NCBI RefSeq assembly: GCF_965660005.1
Contig: NZ_CBFHYF010000026.1
Location: 1 to 25,246, forward strand
Origin: Porticoccus sp965660005
GTDB lineage: Bacteria > Pseudomonadota > Gammaproteobacteria > Pseudomonadales > Porticoccaceae
Direction of reading: 5' to 3'
Length of the DNA: 25,246 nucleotides
Part shown: in pieces, positions 14,622 to 22,586 of the stretch
How the letters are laid out: every line of letters starts with the position of its first letter
Numbering within the stretch: position 1 is the stretch's first letter
Made by a program: the position numbers and the translations under genes
Notes under the pieces: generated by a model
Told to the model about the DNA's origin: nothing
Database searches by the model: none
What the model saw: the letters and a program-made list of their open reading frames with translations, nothing else

Positions 14622-15083
14622 ATGAAACAGATACTCACAACACTGACACTTGCGGCACTGGTTGCGACTCCTTTTGCGTATGCGGCTGACACAACGGACA
14701 GTGTCAATCAGGCGATCAAAGTCGGCTCGGATCATGGCATTACACACTTCACCAGTATTGAGTTTGAAGACAATGGCCGTCTCGAAATCGAGGGCTGGAT
14801 CGACCGGGAGTGGCACGTGGAACTGGAAGTGCGTCTGGATGGTTCGGACATCGACCACGAAGAGCGGGAAAAACGTACCGGTGGCCCCTGGGGTATGGCA
14901 CCCGATGAATTGTCAGGTTACGTTGAGGCAGCGTTTGAGGCAGGTGTGGCCGATATCGATGAAATAACAATTGATCGCAGAGATATGATCGAGATTGAAG
15001 GTGACGATGTGCACGGTCGCGATCTTGAGGTCTATTTTCAAAGAGGTAGCCGGGAACCTGTCCGGATCAGTCATGACGACTGA
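14622..15083 (+). CDS. periplasmic PepSY-domain protein
   Basis: A 153-residue secreted protein. It has the signal peptide MKQILTTLTLAALVATPFAYA, then a PepSY-like repeat (HFTSIEFEDNGRLEIEGW with a following WHVELEVRLDG), and an acidic second half ending in a second short repeat (IDRRDMIEIEGDDVHG-RDLEVYF). It is divergent from the two-component genes and is therefore a likely target or accessory of them. The acidic character suggests cation binding, which is inference. A strong terminator follows at 15121. The 261-bp upstream gap contains the CATGAA direct repeat and no other gene. Confidence 0.75.
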   Translation: MKQILTTLTLAALVATPFAYAADTTDSVNQAIKVGSDHGITHFTSIEFEDNGRLEIEGWIDREWHVELEVRLDGSDIDHEEREKRTGGPWGMAPDELSGYVEAAFEAGVADIDEITIDRRDMIEIEGDDVHGRDLEVYFQRGSREPVRISHDD

Positions 15084-15088
15084 TCCGG
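15062..15088 (+). other. perfect hairpin spanning the PepSY stop codon
   Basis: CCGGATCAGT and ACTGATCCGG form a 10-bp perfect stem around a 7-nt loop, and the TGA stop at 15081-15083 lies in the stem. There is no U-tract, so it is not a terminator by itself. It sits 33 bp before a canonical one and may protect the mRNA 3' end. Confidence 0.6.
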
Positions 15089-15120
15089 AGGCCTGTCTGA
15101 GACAAGGATGGTTGCTGTCA

Positions 15121-15146
15121 GGCCCGCCACGTGCGGGCCTTTTTAT
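15121..15146 (+). terminator. Rho-independent terminator of the PepSY gene
   Basis: GGCCCGC/GCGGGCC with a 5-nt loop, followed directly by a run of six Ts and TTATT-like sequence. It ends at the stop codon of the convergent MscS gene (15143). Confidence 0.9.
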
Positions 15147-16021
15147 TCGTCACTGCCGGTTTTTTGCCGGGAAGACTTGCCGGAAAAGTCATTATTGGTA
15201 AACACCTCCGACAGAATGAGCTGCTCAAGATAGCTTCGCTGACCGGCCCTGGTGGGGATCCGGATCACCAGATGAATCTCCTCGGCCTCCGGCAGCTGGA
15301 TGGTGACTCTCGGATCCACCGATGGCATTTCCATTCCGCGCCGTTCACCAATCTTGTTCATATGTCGCCGCACGGATTCAAGGTAGGGCTGACAGTGCCG
15401 GTTGGCTGCTGCCAGAAGGGCTTCCTGCGCAGCCCGCCAGTTATCTTCGCGCATAAATGGCACGGTAAAGACATGAAAATCATACCGCTCGGAAAAGGTT
15501 TCATTAATTACCGGTTCAGAGAGAAATATCGCGTTGGGTATGACGATCACATGGCCGGTCCGTTGGTGGACGCCGGCGCCGGGCCCCACCTCGAGAATAG
15601 TCGTGGTCAACAGGCTCTGATCAATCACGTCGCCCCGAAAATCCTTGACCTGAATCCGGTCGCCTATATTAAAGGACCCCGAACCACCCTTCAGCAGAGA
15701 GCCGGTAATACACAGAATCAGCTCCTTGGTAGCCACCACAAAAGCCACGGCGATGGCCAGAATCGAAAGTGCCAGAGTGCGTAGCTGATCGCCCCAGATA
15801 ATCGCCAACCCCAGCAGGATCAGCAACAGAAATCCGTTGCGGGTATTGGCCAGCAGGCGACCCTTCAGCTCCGGAGCCTTTACTTTGTGACGAATGAAGC
15901 GAGCGGTGAGCGTCCTGAGGATGAGGACGACTACAAGCAGGATGGCGGTATTCACCATCAGGCCGGTTACGGTGTCTGGAATAGTAAAATTTGCGGCTAT
16001 CTGTGTCAGCTGATCGAACAT
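15143..16021 (-). CDS. MscS-family mechanosensitive/ion channel
   Basis: A 292-residue inner-membrane protein. It has two N-terminal helices (LMVNTAILLVVVLILRTL; NGFLLLILLGLAIIWG), the pore helix region LALSILAIAVAFVVATKELILCITGSLL, and the beta-domain start FNIGDRIQVKDFRGDVIDQSLLTTTILEV, which is the MscS family signature. The C-terminal alpha/beta vestibule follows. MscS channels release solutes on hypo-osmotic shock, though many paralogues have other roles. Its start lies 28 bp from the inverted-repeat element. No strong ribosome site is seen. Confidence 0.9.
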   Translation of the reverse strand: MFDQLTQIAANFTIPDTVTGLMVNTAILLVVVLILRTLTARFIRHKVKAPELKGRLLANTRNGFLLLILLGLAIIWGDQLRTLALSILAIAVAFVVATKELILCITGSLLKGGSGSFNIGDRIQVKDFRGDVIDQSLLTTTILEVGPGAGVHQRTGHVIVIPNAIFLSEPVINETFSERYDFHVFTVPFMREDNWRAAQEALLAAANRHCQPYLESVRRHMNKIGERRGMEMPSVDPRVTIQLPEAEEIHLVIRIPTRAGQRSYLEQLILSEVFTNNDFSGKSSRQKTGSDE

Positions 16022-16048
16022 GGTTTAACTCTATAAAGTATAAAGAGT

Positions 16049-16385
16049 ATAAAGGGGTCGGCATAAAGGGGTCGGTGACAACTGAGAATCATTCTTATTG
16101 CTTGTCCGGCCTGGATAGGATGAACAAAGCCATTATCCCGCTTACCGTGAGCTGTTTCCATCAATCTGGAAAAGTCACTGTTGCATGATGCTCAACGAGC
16201 TCTAGCGTTTTCAGTGTCCCTTGGGGGTGGTGATGCTTCGGGACAGATAGAAAGCGCATCTGGAAAAAGATTGAGTTGTGTGGGGCGAGTAAGGCCAGTG
16301 AAAGTTAAATGGGAATGATTCTCAGTTGTCACCGACCCCTTTATGCCGACCCCTTTATGCCTCAGTTGTCACCGATCCCTTTATG
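16049..16385. mobile_element. non-autonomous inverted-repeat element (MITE/REP-like)
   Basis: A 46-bp sequence at 16049-16094 is repeated exactly in inverted orientation at 16313-16358, separated by 218 bp. Each arm contains two copies of the unit ATAAAGGGGTCGG and then TGACAACTGAGAATCATTC. A further direct partial copy lies at 16361-16385 with one mismatch. The interior (16095-16312) shows no convincing ORF. AAAGGGGTCxG-type repeats are familiar from palindromes associated with REP-associated tyrosine transposases, but no transposase is present. The 428-bp gap between the MscS gene and the tRNA is mostly this element. Confidence 0.75.
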
Positions 16386-16449
16386 GTGGCATATGAGTAG
16401 CACAATAAAAAAAGGATTAGGCGATTATCACCTAACCCATTAATTTTAT

Positions 16450-16526
16450 TGGTGGGCCTTGCTGGACTTGAACCAGCGACCAATCGATTATGAGTCGACT
16501 GCTCTAACCAACTGAGCTAAAGGCCC
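16450..16526 (-). tRNA. ileX: tRNA-Ile (CAT anticodon, lysidine-modified, reads AUA)
   Basis: A 77-nt cloverleaf including encoded CCA. The acceptor is GGGCCTT/AAGGCCC, the D-arm contains TAGCTCAGTTGGTTAGAGCA, the anticodon loop is CTCATAA and the T-arm is GCTGGTTCAAGTCCAGC. The ...ATTGGTCGCTGGTTCAAGTCCAGC segment closely matches the AUA-reading isoleucine tRNA and not elongator Met. Decoding AUA would require TilS lysidine modification of C34. It lies directly downstream of rpoD on the same strand. Confidence 0.93.
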
Positions 16527-16539
16527 TTTGAGGGGGCGG

Positions 16540-16566
16540 GATGGCAATGTATTTATCATTGCCATC
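16540..16566 (-). other. hairpin between rpoD and the tRNA
   Basis: GATGGCAATG/CATTGCCATC form a 10-bp perfect stem with a 7-nt loop. On the minus strand it follows the rpoD stop and precedes the tRNA. There is no T-tract, so it is more likely a processing or stability element in an rpoD-tRNA transcript than a terminator. Confidence 0.55.
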
Positions 16567-16617
16567 CATGGATGATGACTGACGGTCTGGAATGTCCCGA
16601 CAGGTTATTGCAACGGG

Positions 16618-18435
16618 TTACTCGTCCAGGAAGCTGCGCAAATGATCGGAGCGAGTGGGGTGTCGCAGTTTTCGCAGCGCTTTGGCTTCGATCTGGCGGA
16701 TTCGCTCGCGTGTCACATCAAATTGTTTGCCCACTTCTTCGAGGGTGTGATCGGTGTTCATGTCGATACCAAACCGCATCCGCAATACTTTGGCTTCCCG
16801 GGCGGTCAGGTTGTTGAGGACGTCGCGGGTGGATTCAGTGAGGCTTTCCGTGGTGGCGGAATCCACCGGGGACATGATATTGGTGTCCTCGATAAAATCC
16901 CCCAGGTGGGAGTCTTCGTCGTCGCCAATGGGGGTCTCCATGGAGATCGGTTCCTTGGCGATTTTCAACACCTTGCGGATTTTGTCCTCGGGCATCTCCA
17001 TTCTTTCGCCCAGTTCTTCCGGTGTGGGTTCGCGGCCCATTTCCTGCAGCATTTGCCGGGAGATGCGATTGAGTTTGTTGATGGTTTCAATCATGTGCAC
17101 CGGAATGCGAATGGTCCGTGCCTGATCGGCGATGGAGCGGGTGATGGCCTGCCTGATCCACCAGGTGGCATAGGTCGAGAATTTGTAGCCGCGGCGGTAT
17201 TCAAATTTGTCCACCGCCTTCATCAGGCCAATATTGCCTTCCTGAATCAGGTCGAGGAACTGCAGGCCGCGGTTGGTGTATTTTTTGGCAATCGAAATCA
17301 CCAGTCGCAGGTTGGCTTCCACCATTTCTTTTTTGGCGCGACGGGCCTTGGCCTCGCCGATTGACATGCGGCGGTTGATGTCCTTGATCTGGCTGATGGT
17401 CAGGCCGGTTTTTCCTTCCAGTTGCATCAGTCGGCGCTGTGAGCGCTGAACATCCGGTTCAATCACGGCGATGGCAGCGGCATAGATCTCTTTGCCTTTG
17501 GCCAGTTTGGTCGCCCAGGTTTCATCGGTTTCATGACCAAGAAACAGGCTGATGAAGTCAGTGCGAGGCATTTTCGCCTGGCGGACACAAAGTGCCATGA
17601 TATTGCGCTCTTCCGCTCGAATCAGGCCCAGGGCTTCACGCACCGCTTCGGTCATGGGATCAAACTGACGGGGTGCCAGTTTCAGGAATTTAAAGTGTTC
17701 GCCCAGCGCAGACAGGTGCTGCTGGGTGGTTTTGTGAGCTACGCCATAACGACTGATTGCTTTTTTGGCCTTGTCGTTTAGCTGCCGAAGGGTGTCAAAA
17801 CGTTCCTTGGCTTCGATGGGGTCGAGGCCGGTATCTTCTGCCTCGTCTTCGCTATCCTCTTCCTCCTCCTTGTTTTTGGCTGCTTCGGCCTGTGCGAGGG
17901 CGGAGGGAACGTGATCCATCGGATTCAGGTAGCCGATTAGCACATCGCTGAGTTTGCGCTCCTCGGTTTCAATCAGGTCGTATTCGGCGAGCAGGTGATC
18001 CACGGCGGCGGGCCATTCAGCCAGTGCCGCCATAAGTTCACGAACACCTTCTTCGATACGCTTGGCGATTTCGATTTCGCCTTCGCGGGTGAGCAGCTCT
18101 ACCGAGCCCATTTCACGCATGTACATGCGAACCGGGTCGGTGGTGCGATGTTGTTCGGTCTCGACAGCCGCCAGCGCAGCCGCAGCTTCGGCCGCAGCGA
18201 TTTCATCGGTGGTGGAGTCGCCGGAGGTGATCAGGAGTTGTTCGGCATCGGGCGCTGTTTCATAAACACTGATCCCCATGTCGTTGATCATCTGAATGAT
18301 ATCTTCTACCTGATCGGGATCGGAAATATCCTCAGGCAAATGGTCATTCACTTCGGCATAGGTCAAGTAGCCCTGTTCGCGTCCGCGGGCAATTAATTCC
18401 TTGATCCGGGATTGGTGCTTTGCGTTACCACTCAT
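16618..18435 (-). CDS. rpoD: housekeeping sigma factor RpoD (sigma70)
   Basis: A 605-residue primary sigma factor. Region 1.1 is at about 1-70 (SRIKELIARGREQGYLTYAEVNDHLP in two parts), 1.2 at about 98-130 (TDPVRMYMREMGSVELLTRE), and an acidic non-conserved insert lies near 190-205 (KNKEEEEDSEDEAED). Region 2 includes YATWWIRQAITRSIADQART (422-441), region 3 follows, and region 4.2 ends VTRERIRQIEAKALRKLRHP. It directs general transcription. It is downstream of dnaG as in other gammaproteobacteria and has its own promoter in the 108-bp gap. Confidence 0.98.
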   Translation of the reverse strand: MSGNAKHQSRIKELIARGREQGYLTYAEVNDHLPEDISDPDQVEDIIQMINDMGISVYETAPDAEQLLITSGDSTTDEIAAAEAAAALAAVETEQHRTTDPVRMYMREMGSVELLTREGEIEIAKRIEEGVRELMAALAEWPAAVDHLLAEYDLIETEERKLSDVLIGYLNPMDHVPSALAQAEAAKNKEEEEDSEDEAEDTGLDPIEAKERFDTLRQLNDKAKKAISRYGVAHKTTQQHLSALGEHFKFLKLAPRQFDPMTEAVREALGLIRAEERNIMALCVRQAKMPRTDFISLFLGHETDETWATKLAKGKEIYAAAIAVIEPDVQRSQRRLMQLEGKTGLTISQIKDINRRMSIGEAKARRAKKEMVEANLRLVISIAKKYTNRGLQFLDLIQEGNIGLMKAVDKFEYRRGYKFSTYATWWIRQAITRSIADQARTIRIPVHMIETINKLNRISRQMLQEMGREPTPEELGERMEMPEDKIRKVLKIAKEPISMETPIGDDEDSHLGDFIEDTNIMSPVDSATTESLTESTRDVLNNLTAREAKVLRMRFGIDMNTDHTLEEVGKQFDVTRERIRQIEAKALRKLRHPTRSDHLRSFLDE

Positions 18436-18460
18436 ATACGATCTGCTGTCACGTTAGGGC

Positions 18461-18498
18461 AAAATAAGACGCAAGATTATACGGTAATAATCCTGCGT
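18461..18498 (-). terminator. terminator-like hairpin between dnaG and rpoD
   Basis: On the minus strand, ACGCAGGATTAT and ATAATCTTGCGT form a 12-bp stem with one mismatch and a 6-nt loop, followed by CTTATTTT. It would end dnaG transcripts or act as an attenuator. It overlaps the candidate rpoD promoter. Confidence 0.55.
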
Positions 18499-18504
18499 TG
18501 TCTT
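18476..18504 (-). promoter_or_regulatory. candidate sigma70 promoter of rpoD
   Basis: AAGACA (18504-18499), a 17-bp spacer and a perfect TATAAT (18481-18476). Transcription would start about 33 nt before ATG 18435. The -10 box is inside one arm of the terminator-like hairpin. Confidence 0.6.
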
Positions 18505-18543
18505 ACCTGATTTTCGGTATGGCCGCAATTGGCCGGTTGTAGG

Positions 18544-20457
18544 TTACCTTGGTTTTGATTTCGCAAGAACTTGATTAAAAAGCATTTTTGTCTCATCTGT
18601 CCGTTGTTCCGATGGCAATTTCGACCAGGCGTTATTCAGCTGCTTGAGGTCGTGGTCATCGATGGCCTCCCGGGTTGCCAGAAACTGAATCACCTGCAGT
18701 GGTTCAAGTTGCAGAATCGATTGGCGAAGCAATTGATCCTGAATCTCCTGAAACTCCTTTTCGTTATCCCTAATACTGTTCGCCACGGGCCTGAGCAGGT
18801 CGGTGGCGGCAATTTTGGCCAGTCGATCTGCCTGGTCCGGGTCGTGCATGCCTCGCCAGTAGCCCAGTATATGATTGAGGCTGTACCCCGGGTTTTCAAG
18901 GATAAGTTCGACTAGCGGTACCAAAATGTCCAGTCCGTCGATATCGAGTTTGCGTAGCGTATCCAGATCCGTGACCAGTTTGACCAGCTCCGGGTGGTTG
19001 GTCAGCAGGGCAATCAGGGTATGCGCGGGTGGCATTTTGATGCGTTTTTGTTGGCCCGATTGAGGACTCTCGCCATCGAATGCAGGGGTATCCCCGTAAA
19101 CAACGGGGTAGTCCCAATCCGGTTTTGGCGGCTGATACACCGGGCTGACGGGGGTTTCCTCCGGCTCCATGTAATCACCCAATGTGGCGATATCCAGACC
19201 AATTTTGTCGGCGACGGCTCTCAGCATCAATTCGCGGAAAACCCCCCGTGGCATGCGTTTAATCAGCGGGGCAGCCTGTTTCCACATCCTGGCTCGGTTA
19301 TCGGGGCTGTCGGTATTGAGGCCGAGGGCCATGGTCTCCATGAGGAACTCGGAGATAGGGGTGGCCGACTGCACGGTTTCGAGGAATTTCTCCGGACCAA
19401 TCTGTCTCACCATGGAATCGGGATCCTCGCCGCTCGGCAGAAACATGAACCGCGCGGAGCGCCCGTCAATCATCAACGGCAGGCAGGTGTCCAGTGCCCG
19501 ACTGGCGGCACTGTTGCCAGCCGCGTCACCGTCAAAGCAGAACACCACTTCGGATGTGTAGCGAAACAGTTTTTCCAGGTGTTCTGTGGATGCAGAGGTG
19601 CCGAGTGTGGCAACCACATTGAAAATGCCGTGTTCAAAAAGCATGATTACGTCCATGTACCCTTCCACTACCAGCATGAAGGGGATATCACGCAGCGCCT
19701 TGTTTGCTTCATAAAGACCATAGAGTTCCCTGCCTTTGTGAAACAACGGCGTTTCCGGTGTATTCAGGTACTTGGGTTTTTCTTCTGTCAATACGCGGCC
19801 GCCAAAGCCGACGGTGCGGCCGCGAATATCCCGGATAGGAAACATGATGCGGTGGCGGAAGCGGTCGTAAACCTTGTGCTCTTCCACCTGATCGATGACC
19901 ATGCCGCTCTCCTTGAGCAGTTTGATATCGTTATCCGTGTGGCCCATGCTGTTGAGCATATTGTCCCAGCCGGGCGGCGCAAAGCCGATGCCGAAATTGC
20001 GGGCAGTCTCCCCGGAAACACCACGGGACTTCAGGTAATAAACGGCCTCAAAGGCGAAGTGGTGATGGCGCAGCGAGCTGCGGAAAAAACGGTCCGCCTG
20101 CTCCAGTGTGTGATACAGCGCTTTGCGCCGCTCAGTGGCCGCATCACTCGGGCCGGCTTCGCGGGGAACCTCCAGACCTGCCTGTCTGGCGAGGGTTTCA
20201 ACGGCTTCCGGAAAGGTGATTCTGTCAAAATCCATGACAAAGCCGATGGCGTTGCCGCCAGCGCCGCAACCAAAACAATAATAGAACTGTTTGTCCTGGC
20301 TAACGGTAAATGAAGGGGTTTTCTCATCGTGAAACGGACAGCGGGCGGAGTGATTTTTACCGGATTTTCGCAGGTCAACCCGACTGCCGACGACATCTAC
20401 AATATCGACGCGATCCAGCAGGTCGTCGATAAAGGTTTGTGGTATTTTGCCGGCCAT
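18544..20457 (-). CDS. dnaG: DNA primase DnaG
   Basis: A 637-residue primase. The zinc-binding domain has C40, H43, C61 and C64 (CPFHDEKTPSF...YYCFGCGAGG). The RNA-polymerase core starts near 110. The Toprim motifs are VVEGYMDVI (263-271, catalytic E265) and FDGDAAG (308-314). A variable linker (about 430-480) precedes a helical DnaB-interacting C-terminal domain. It makes RNA primers at the replication fork. It is somewhat longer than E. coli DnaG through the linker. It lies between yqeY and rpoD. An antisense frame of 439 codons over it is a shadow. Confidence 0.98.
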   Translation of the reverse strand: MAGKIPQTFIDDLLDRVDIVDVVGSRVDLRKSGKNHSARCPFHDEKTPSFTVSQDKQFYYCFGCGAGGNAIGFVMDFDRITFPEAVETLARQAGLEVPREAGPSDAATERRKALYHTLEQADRFFRSSLRHHHFAFEAVYYLKSRGVSGETARNFGIGFAPPGWDNMLNSMGHTDNDIKLLKESGMVIDQVEEHKVYDRFRHRIMFPIRDIRGRTVGFGGRVLTEEKPKYLNTPETPLFHKGRELYGLYEANKALRDIPFMLVVEGYMDVIMLFEHGIFNVVATLGTSASTEHLEKLFRYTSEVVFCFDGDAAGNSAASRALDTCLPLMIDGRSARFMFLPSGEDPDSMVRQIGPEKFLETVQSATPISEFLMETMALGLNTDSPDNRARMWKQAAPLIKRMPRGVFRELMLRAVADKIGLDIATLGDYMEPEETPVSPVYQPPKPDWDYPVVYGDTPAFDGESPQSGQQKRIKMPPAHTLIALLTNHPELVKLVTDLDTLRKLDIDGLDILVPLVELILENPGYSLNHILGYWRGMHDPDQADRLAKIAATDLLRPVANSIRDNEKEFQEIQDQLLRQSILQLEPLQVIQFLATREAIDDHDLKQLNNAWSKLPSEQRTDETKMLFNQVLAKSKPR

Positions 20458-20566
20458 AGAAATATCAGTGGTCAGTTAATAAACACTGGCCTGCCCGGAG
20501 TGCATGAATTTTTTCAGTTGGCCGACCAGAATGAGTTATACAGCTTAGCGGCAATATCAATCTCTA

Positions 20567-20593
20567 TCTAGAGCCTGTCCACACTAATTTGAT
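20567..20593. repeat. dispersed 27-bp repeat, copy 2
   Basis: Second copy of the sequence at 6798-6824 (22 of 27 identical), in the 144-bp gap between yqeY and dnaG. Nothing else clear lies in the gap, although a TATAAC about 30 bp closer to dnaG could be part of a weak promoter. Confidence 0.5.
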
Positions 20594-20601
20594 GGTCCCT
20601 G

Positions 20602-21051
20602 CTAGCCCAGTCTTGCCTTGACCTGGCCGCTAACAGCACCGACATCCGCCCTGCCCTGGATGAGCGGTTTGAGTATTGCCATGACTTTTCCCATATCGCG
20701 CATTGAGTCAGCACCGCTTTCCTCCATCGCGGCAGTGATCATACTGGCCAGCTCTGCGTCGCTGAGTGGGGCGGGGAGAAATGACTGAATAACCTCGATT
20801 TCTGCCTGTTCTTTCTCGGCCAGTTCCGGACGATTGGCATTTTCATACTGGTCGATGGAATCACGGCGCTGTTTTACCATTTTATCTAGTACCGCAAGTA
20901 CTCTGGCATCGTCCAGCTCGATGCGCTCGTCCACTTCGATGCGTTTCAATTCTGACAGAATCAGCCGAATCGCGCCCAACTGCTCCTTGGCTTTGGCGCG
21001 CATAGCACCCTTCATTGCCTCGGTAATCCGATTTTTCAGGGTATGGCTCAT
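20602..21051 (-). CDS. yqeY: GatB/YqeY domain protein
   Basis: A 149-residue protein from ATG 21051, chosen because GAGG lies 8 nt upstream; the frame is open 11 codons further. It has the YqeY hallmarks LKNRITEAMKGAMRAKAKEQ, LSELKRIEVDE, FLPAPLSDAEL and the C-terminal MGKVMAILKPLIQGRADVG. YqeY resembles the tail domain of GatB amidotransferase and is almost always found between rpsU and dnaG, though its exact role is unsettled. It follows the rpsU terminator, so it is expressed by read-through or an internal promoter. Confidence 0.95.
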   Translation of the reverse strand: MSHTLKNRITEAMKGAMRAKAKEQLGAIRLILSELKRIEVDERIELDDARVLAVLDKMVKQRRDSIDQYENANRPELAEKEQAEIEVIQSFLPAPLSDAELASMITAAMEESGADSMRDMGKVMAILKPLIQGRADVGAVSGQVKARLG

Positions 21052-21069
21052 GATCTGTTCCTCAAACGC

Positions 21070-21094
21070 AAAAAGCGCCGACATTGCGGCGCTT
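21070..21094 (-). terminator. Rho-independent terminator after rpsU
   Basis: On the minus strand, AAGCGCCG/CGGCGCTT form a perfect 8-bp stem with a 6-nt loop, followed by TTTTTGCG. It lies between the rpsU stop and yqeY, the equivalent of the partial terminator that lowers downstream expression in the E. coli rpsU-dnaG-rpoD operon. Confidence 0.85.
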
Positions 21095-21132
21095 GATGGA
21101 TAGCTGTTCTGTTCTGACCAATCGGGATCGAA

Positions 21133-21348
21133 TTAGTACAGGCGCTGGAATTTCTTCGTTTCGCGTGATTGCTTTTTGGCGTGGCGTTTCACAGCTGCTG
21201 CTGCCTTGCGCTTGCGCTCCCAGGTGGGCTTTTCAAAAAATTCACGACGGCGAACTTCTGCCAGCACACCAGCTTTTTCACATGAGCGTTTGAAGCGGCG
21301 CAGAGCCACATCAAAGGGCTCGTTTTCTTTAATTCGAACGAAGGGCAT
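21133..21348 (-). CDS. rpsU: 30S ribosomal protein S21
   Basis: 71 residues, full length, with the S21 sequence MPFVRIKENEPFDVALRRF, RSCEKAGVLAEVRRREFFEK and a basic tail ending ETKKFQRLY. It binds the small subunit near the anti-Shine-Dalgarno end of 16S rRNA. It is the first gene of the macromolecular-synthesis block, divergent from tsaD. Confidence 0.98.
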   Translation of the reverse strand: MPFVRIKENEPFDVALRRFKRSCEKAGVLAEVRRREFFEKPTWERKRKAAAAVKRHAKKQSRETKKFQRLY

Positions 21349-21419
21349 GTATCCTCTATCCTGTTCTGTTCATTGAGTCGTGTTGTTCCTGCTCGCAGGT
21401 GCAACGTTCAAGGGCGCGT

Positions 21420-21448
21420 ATTCTATACACTTCCAGCGGTGGTTGCAA
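21420..21448 (-). promoter_or_regulatory. candidate sigma70 promoter of rpsU
   Basis: TTGCAA (21448-21443), a 17-bp spacer and TAGAAT (21425-21420) on the minus strand. The start would be about 65 nt before the rpsU ATG. It lies in the 195-bp divergent gap shared with tsaD. Confidence 0.6.
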
Positions 21449-21543
21449 AACTTTATCTGGCTATTGGTGGGCCAGGCTAACTGCATGAATTGGGGGTTGT
21501 TTTGGCGTATGATTACCCGCTTCCAATCAGGGGGTAATCGGCG

Positions 21544-22581
21544 GTGCGAGTACTGGGAATAGAAACATCCTGCGATGAAACCGGTGTCGCTGTATACGAC
21601 AGTCATCGCGGTCTGTTGACCCATATTCTGCACAGCCAGGTAGCTGTTCACGCAGAATACGGTGGTGTTGTTCCCGAGCTGGCTTCCCGCGACCATGTGC
21701 GCAAGCTGTTGCCATTGATCAGACAGGTGATGGCGGAGGCCGACTTGTCGGCCGAAGACATTGATGGCGTGGCCTATACGGCAGGTCCCGGGCTGATCGG
21801 CGCTCTGATGGTGGGCGCGAGCCTGGGCCGCGCACTGGCGTACGCCTGGCAGGTGCCAGCCATCGGTGTGCATCACATGGAGGGTCATTTGCTGGCCCCG
21901 ATGCTGGAAAAAAGTCCCCCTGATTTTCCGTTTGTGGCACTGCTGGTATCCGGTGGTCATACTCAATTAATCGAGGTACAGGCGATTGGTCAGTACCGGA
22001 TTCTCGGTGAATCGGTGGATGATGCGGCAGGTGAAGCCTTTGACAAGGCGGCCAAAATGCTCGACCTGGATTATCCGGGGGGACCGGAAATCGCCAGGCT
22101 TGCCCTGCAGGGTGATGTGACACGGTTTCATTTCCCCCGACCGATGACGGATCGTCCCGGGCTGAACTTCAGTTTCTCTGGACTGAAAACCTATACCCTG
22201 AATACCATTGCCGAGTATCGCGGCGACGATGTGTTGCCGGATCAGCAGACCATGGCTGATATCGCCTGCGCTTTTCAGGAGGCCGTGGTGGATACACTGG
22301 CAATAAAATGTCGCAGGGCGCTGGAGCAGACCGGACTGACTGCACTGGTGATTGCCGGGGGCGTTTCGGCCAATAGCCGTCTACGGGAAAAACTGGGTGC
22401 CAGTCTTGCCAAAGTGAACGGTCGGGTTTTCTATGCCCGCCACGAATTTTGCACCGATAACGGCGCCATGATTGCCTATGCCGGCTGCTGCCGGCTGCTG
22501 GCAGGGCAACAGGAGGACCTGGCCATTCGCACGCTGCCGCGCTGGCCAATGGATACTCTGCCCGCGCTGGCTGTGGGGTGA
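21544..22581 (+). CDS. tsaD: tRNA N6-threonylcarbamoyladenosine transferase TsaD
   Basis: 345 residues from GTG 21544. It shows the ASKHA-fold start RVLGIETSCDETGVAVYD, the metal-binding HHMEGH (H111-x3-H115), LLVSGGHTQL, and GGVSANSRLRE with a final CTDNGAMIAYAG. TsaD transfers the threonylcarbamoyl group to A37 of ANN-decoding tRNAs, with TsaB and TsaE. That includes the tRNA-Ile in this window in principle. Its stop overlaps the possible GTG start of folB. Confidence 0.97.
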   Translation: MRVLGIETSCDETGVAVYDSHRGLLTHILHSQVAVHAEYGGVVPELASRDHVRKLLPLIRQVMAEADLSAEDIDGVAYTAGPGLIGALMVGASLGRALAYAWQVPAIGVHHMEGHLLAPMLEKSPPDFPFVALLVSGGHTQLIEVQAIGQYRILGESVDDAAGEAFDKAAKMLDLDYPGGPEIARLALQGDVTRFHFPRPMTDRPGLNFSFSGLKTYTLNTIAEYRGDDVLPDQQTMADIACAFQEAVVDTLAIKCRRALEQTGLTALVIAGGVSANSRLREKLGASLAKVNGRVFYARHEFCTDNGAMIAYAGCCRLLAGQQEDLAIRTLPRWPMDTLPALAVG

Positions 22582-22586
22582 CAGGG

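Noticed and set aside
15991..16188. 65-codon plus-strand ORF entering the inverted-repeat element
   Set aside because: It begins antisense inside the MscS gene and runs through the repeat arm, with no domain and no conserved start context.
16450..16526. Reading the CAT-anticodon tRNA as elongator or initiator methionine tRNA
   Set aside because: The T-arm, variable loop and anticodon-stem sequence follow the AUA-reading tRNA-Ile pattern, and the acceptor stem lacks initiator features.
17533..18396. Multiple plus-strand frames opposite rpoD
   Set aside because: All are antisense to a conserved essential gene and have no recognisable product.
18994..20313. 439-codon open frame on the plus strand opposite dnaG
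   Set aside because: Entirely antisense to an unmistakable dnaG. The translation is rich in His, Gln and Arg with no domain, a GC-driven shadow.
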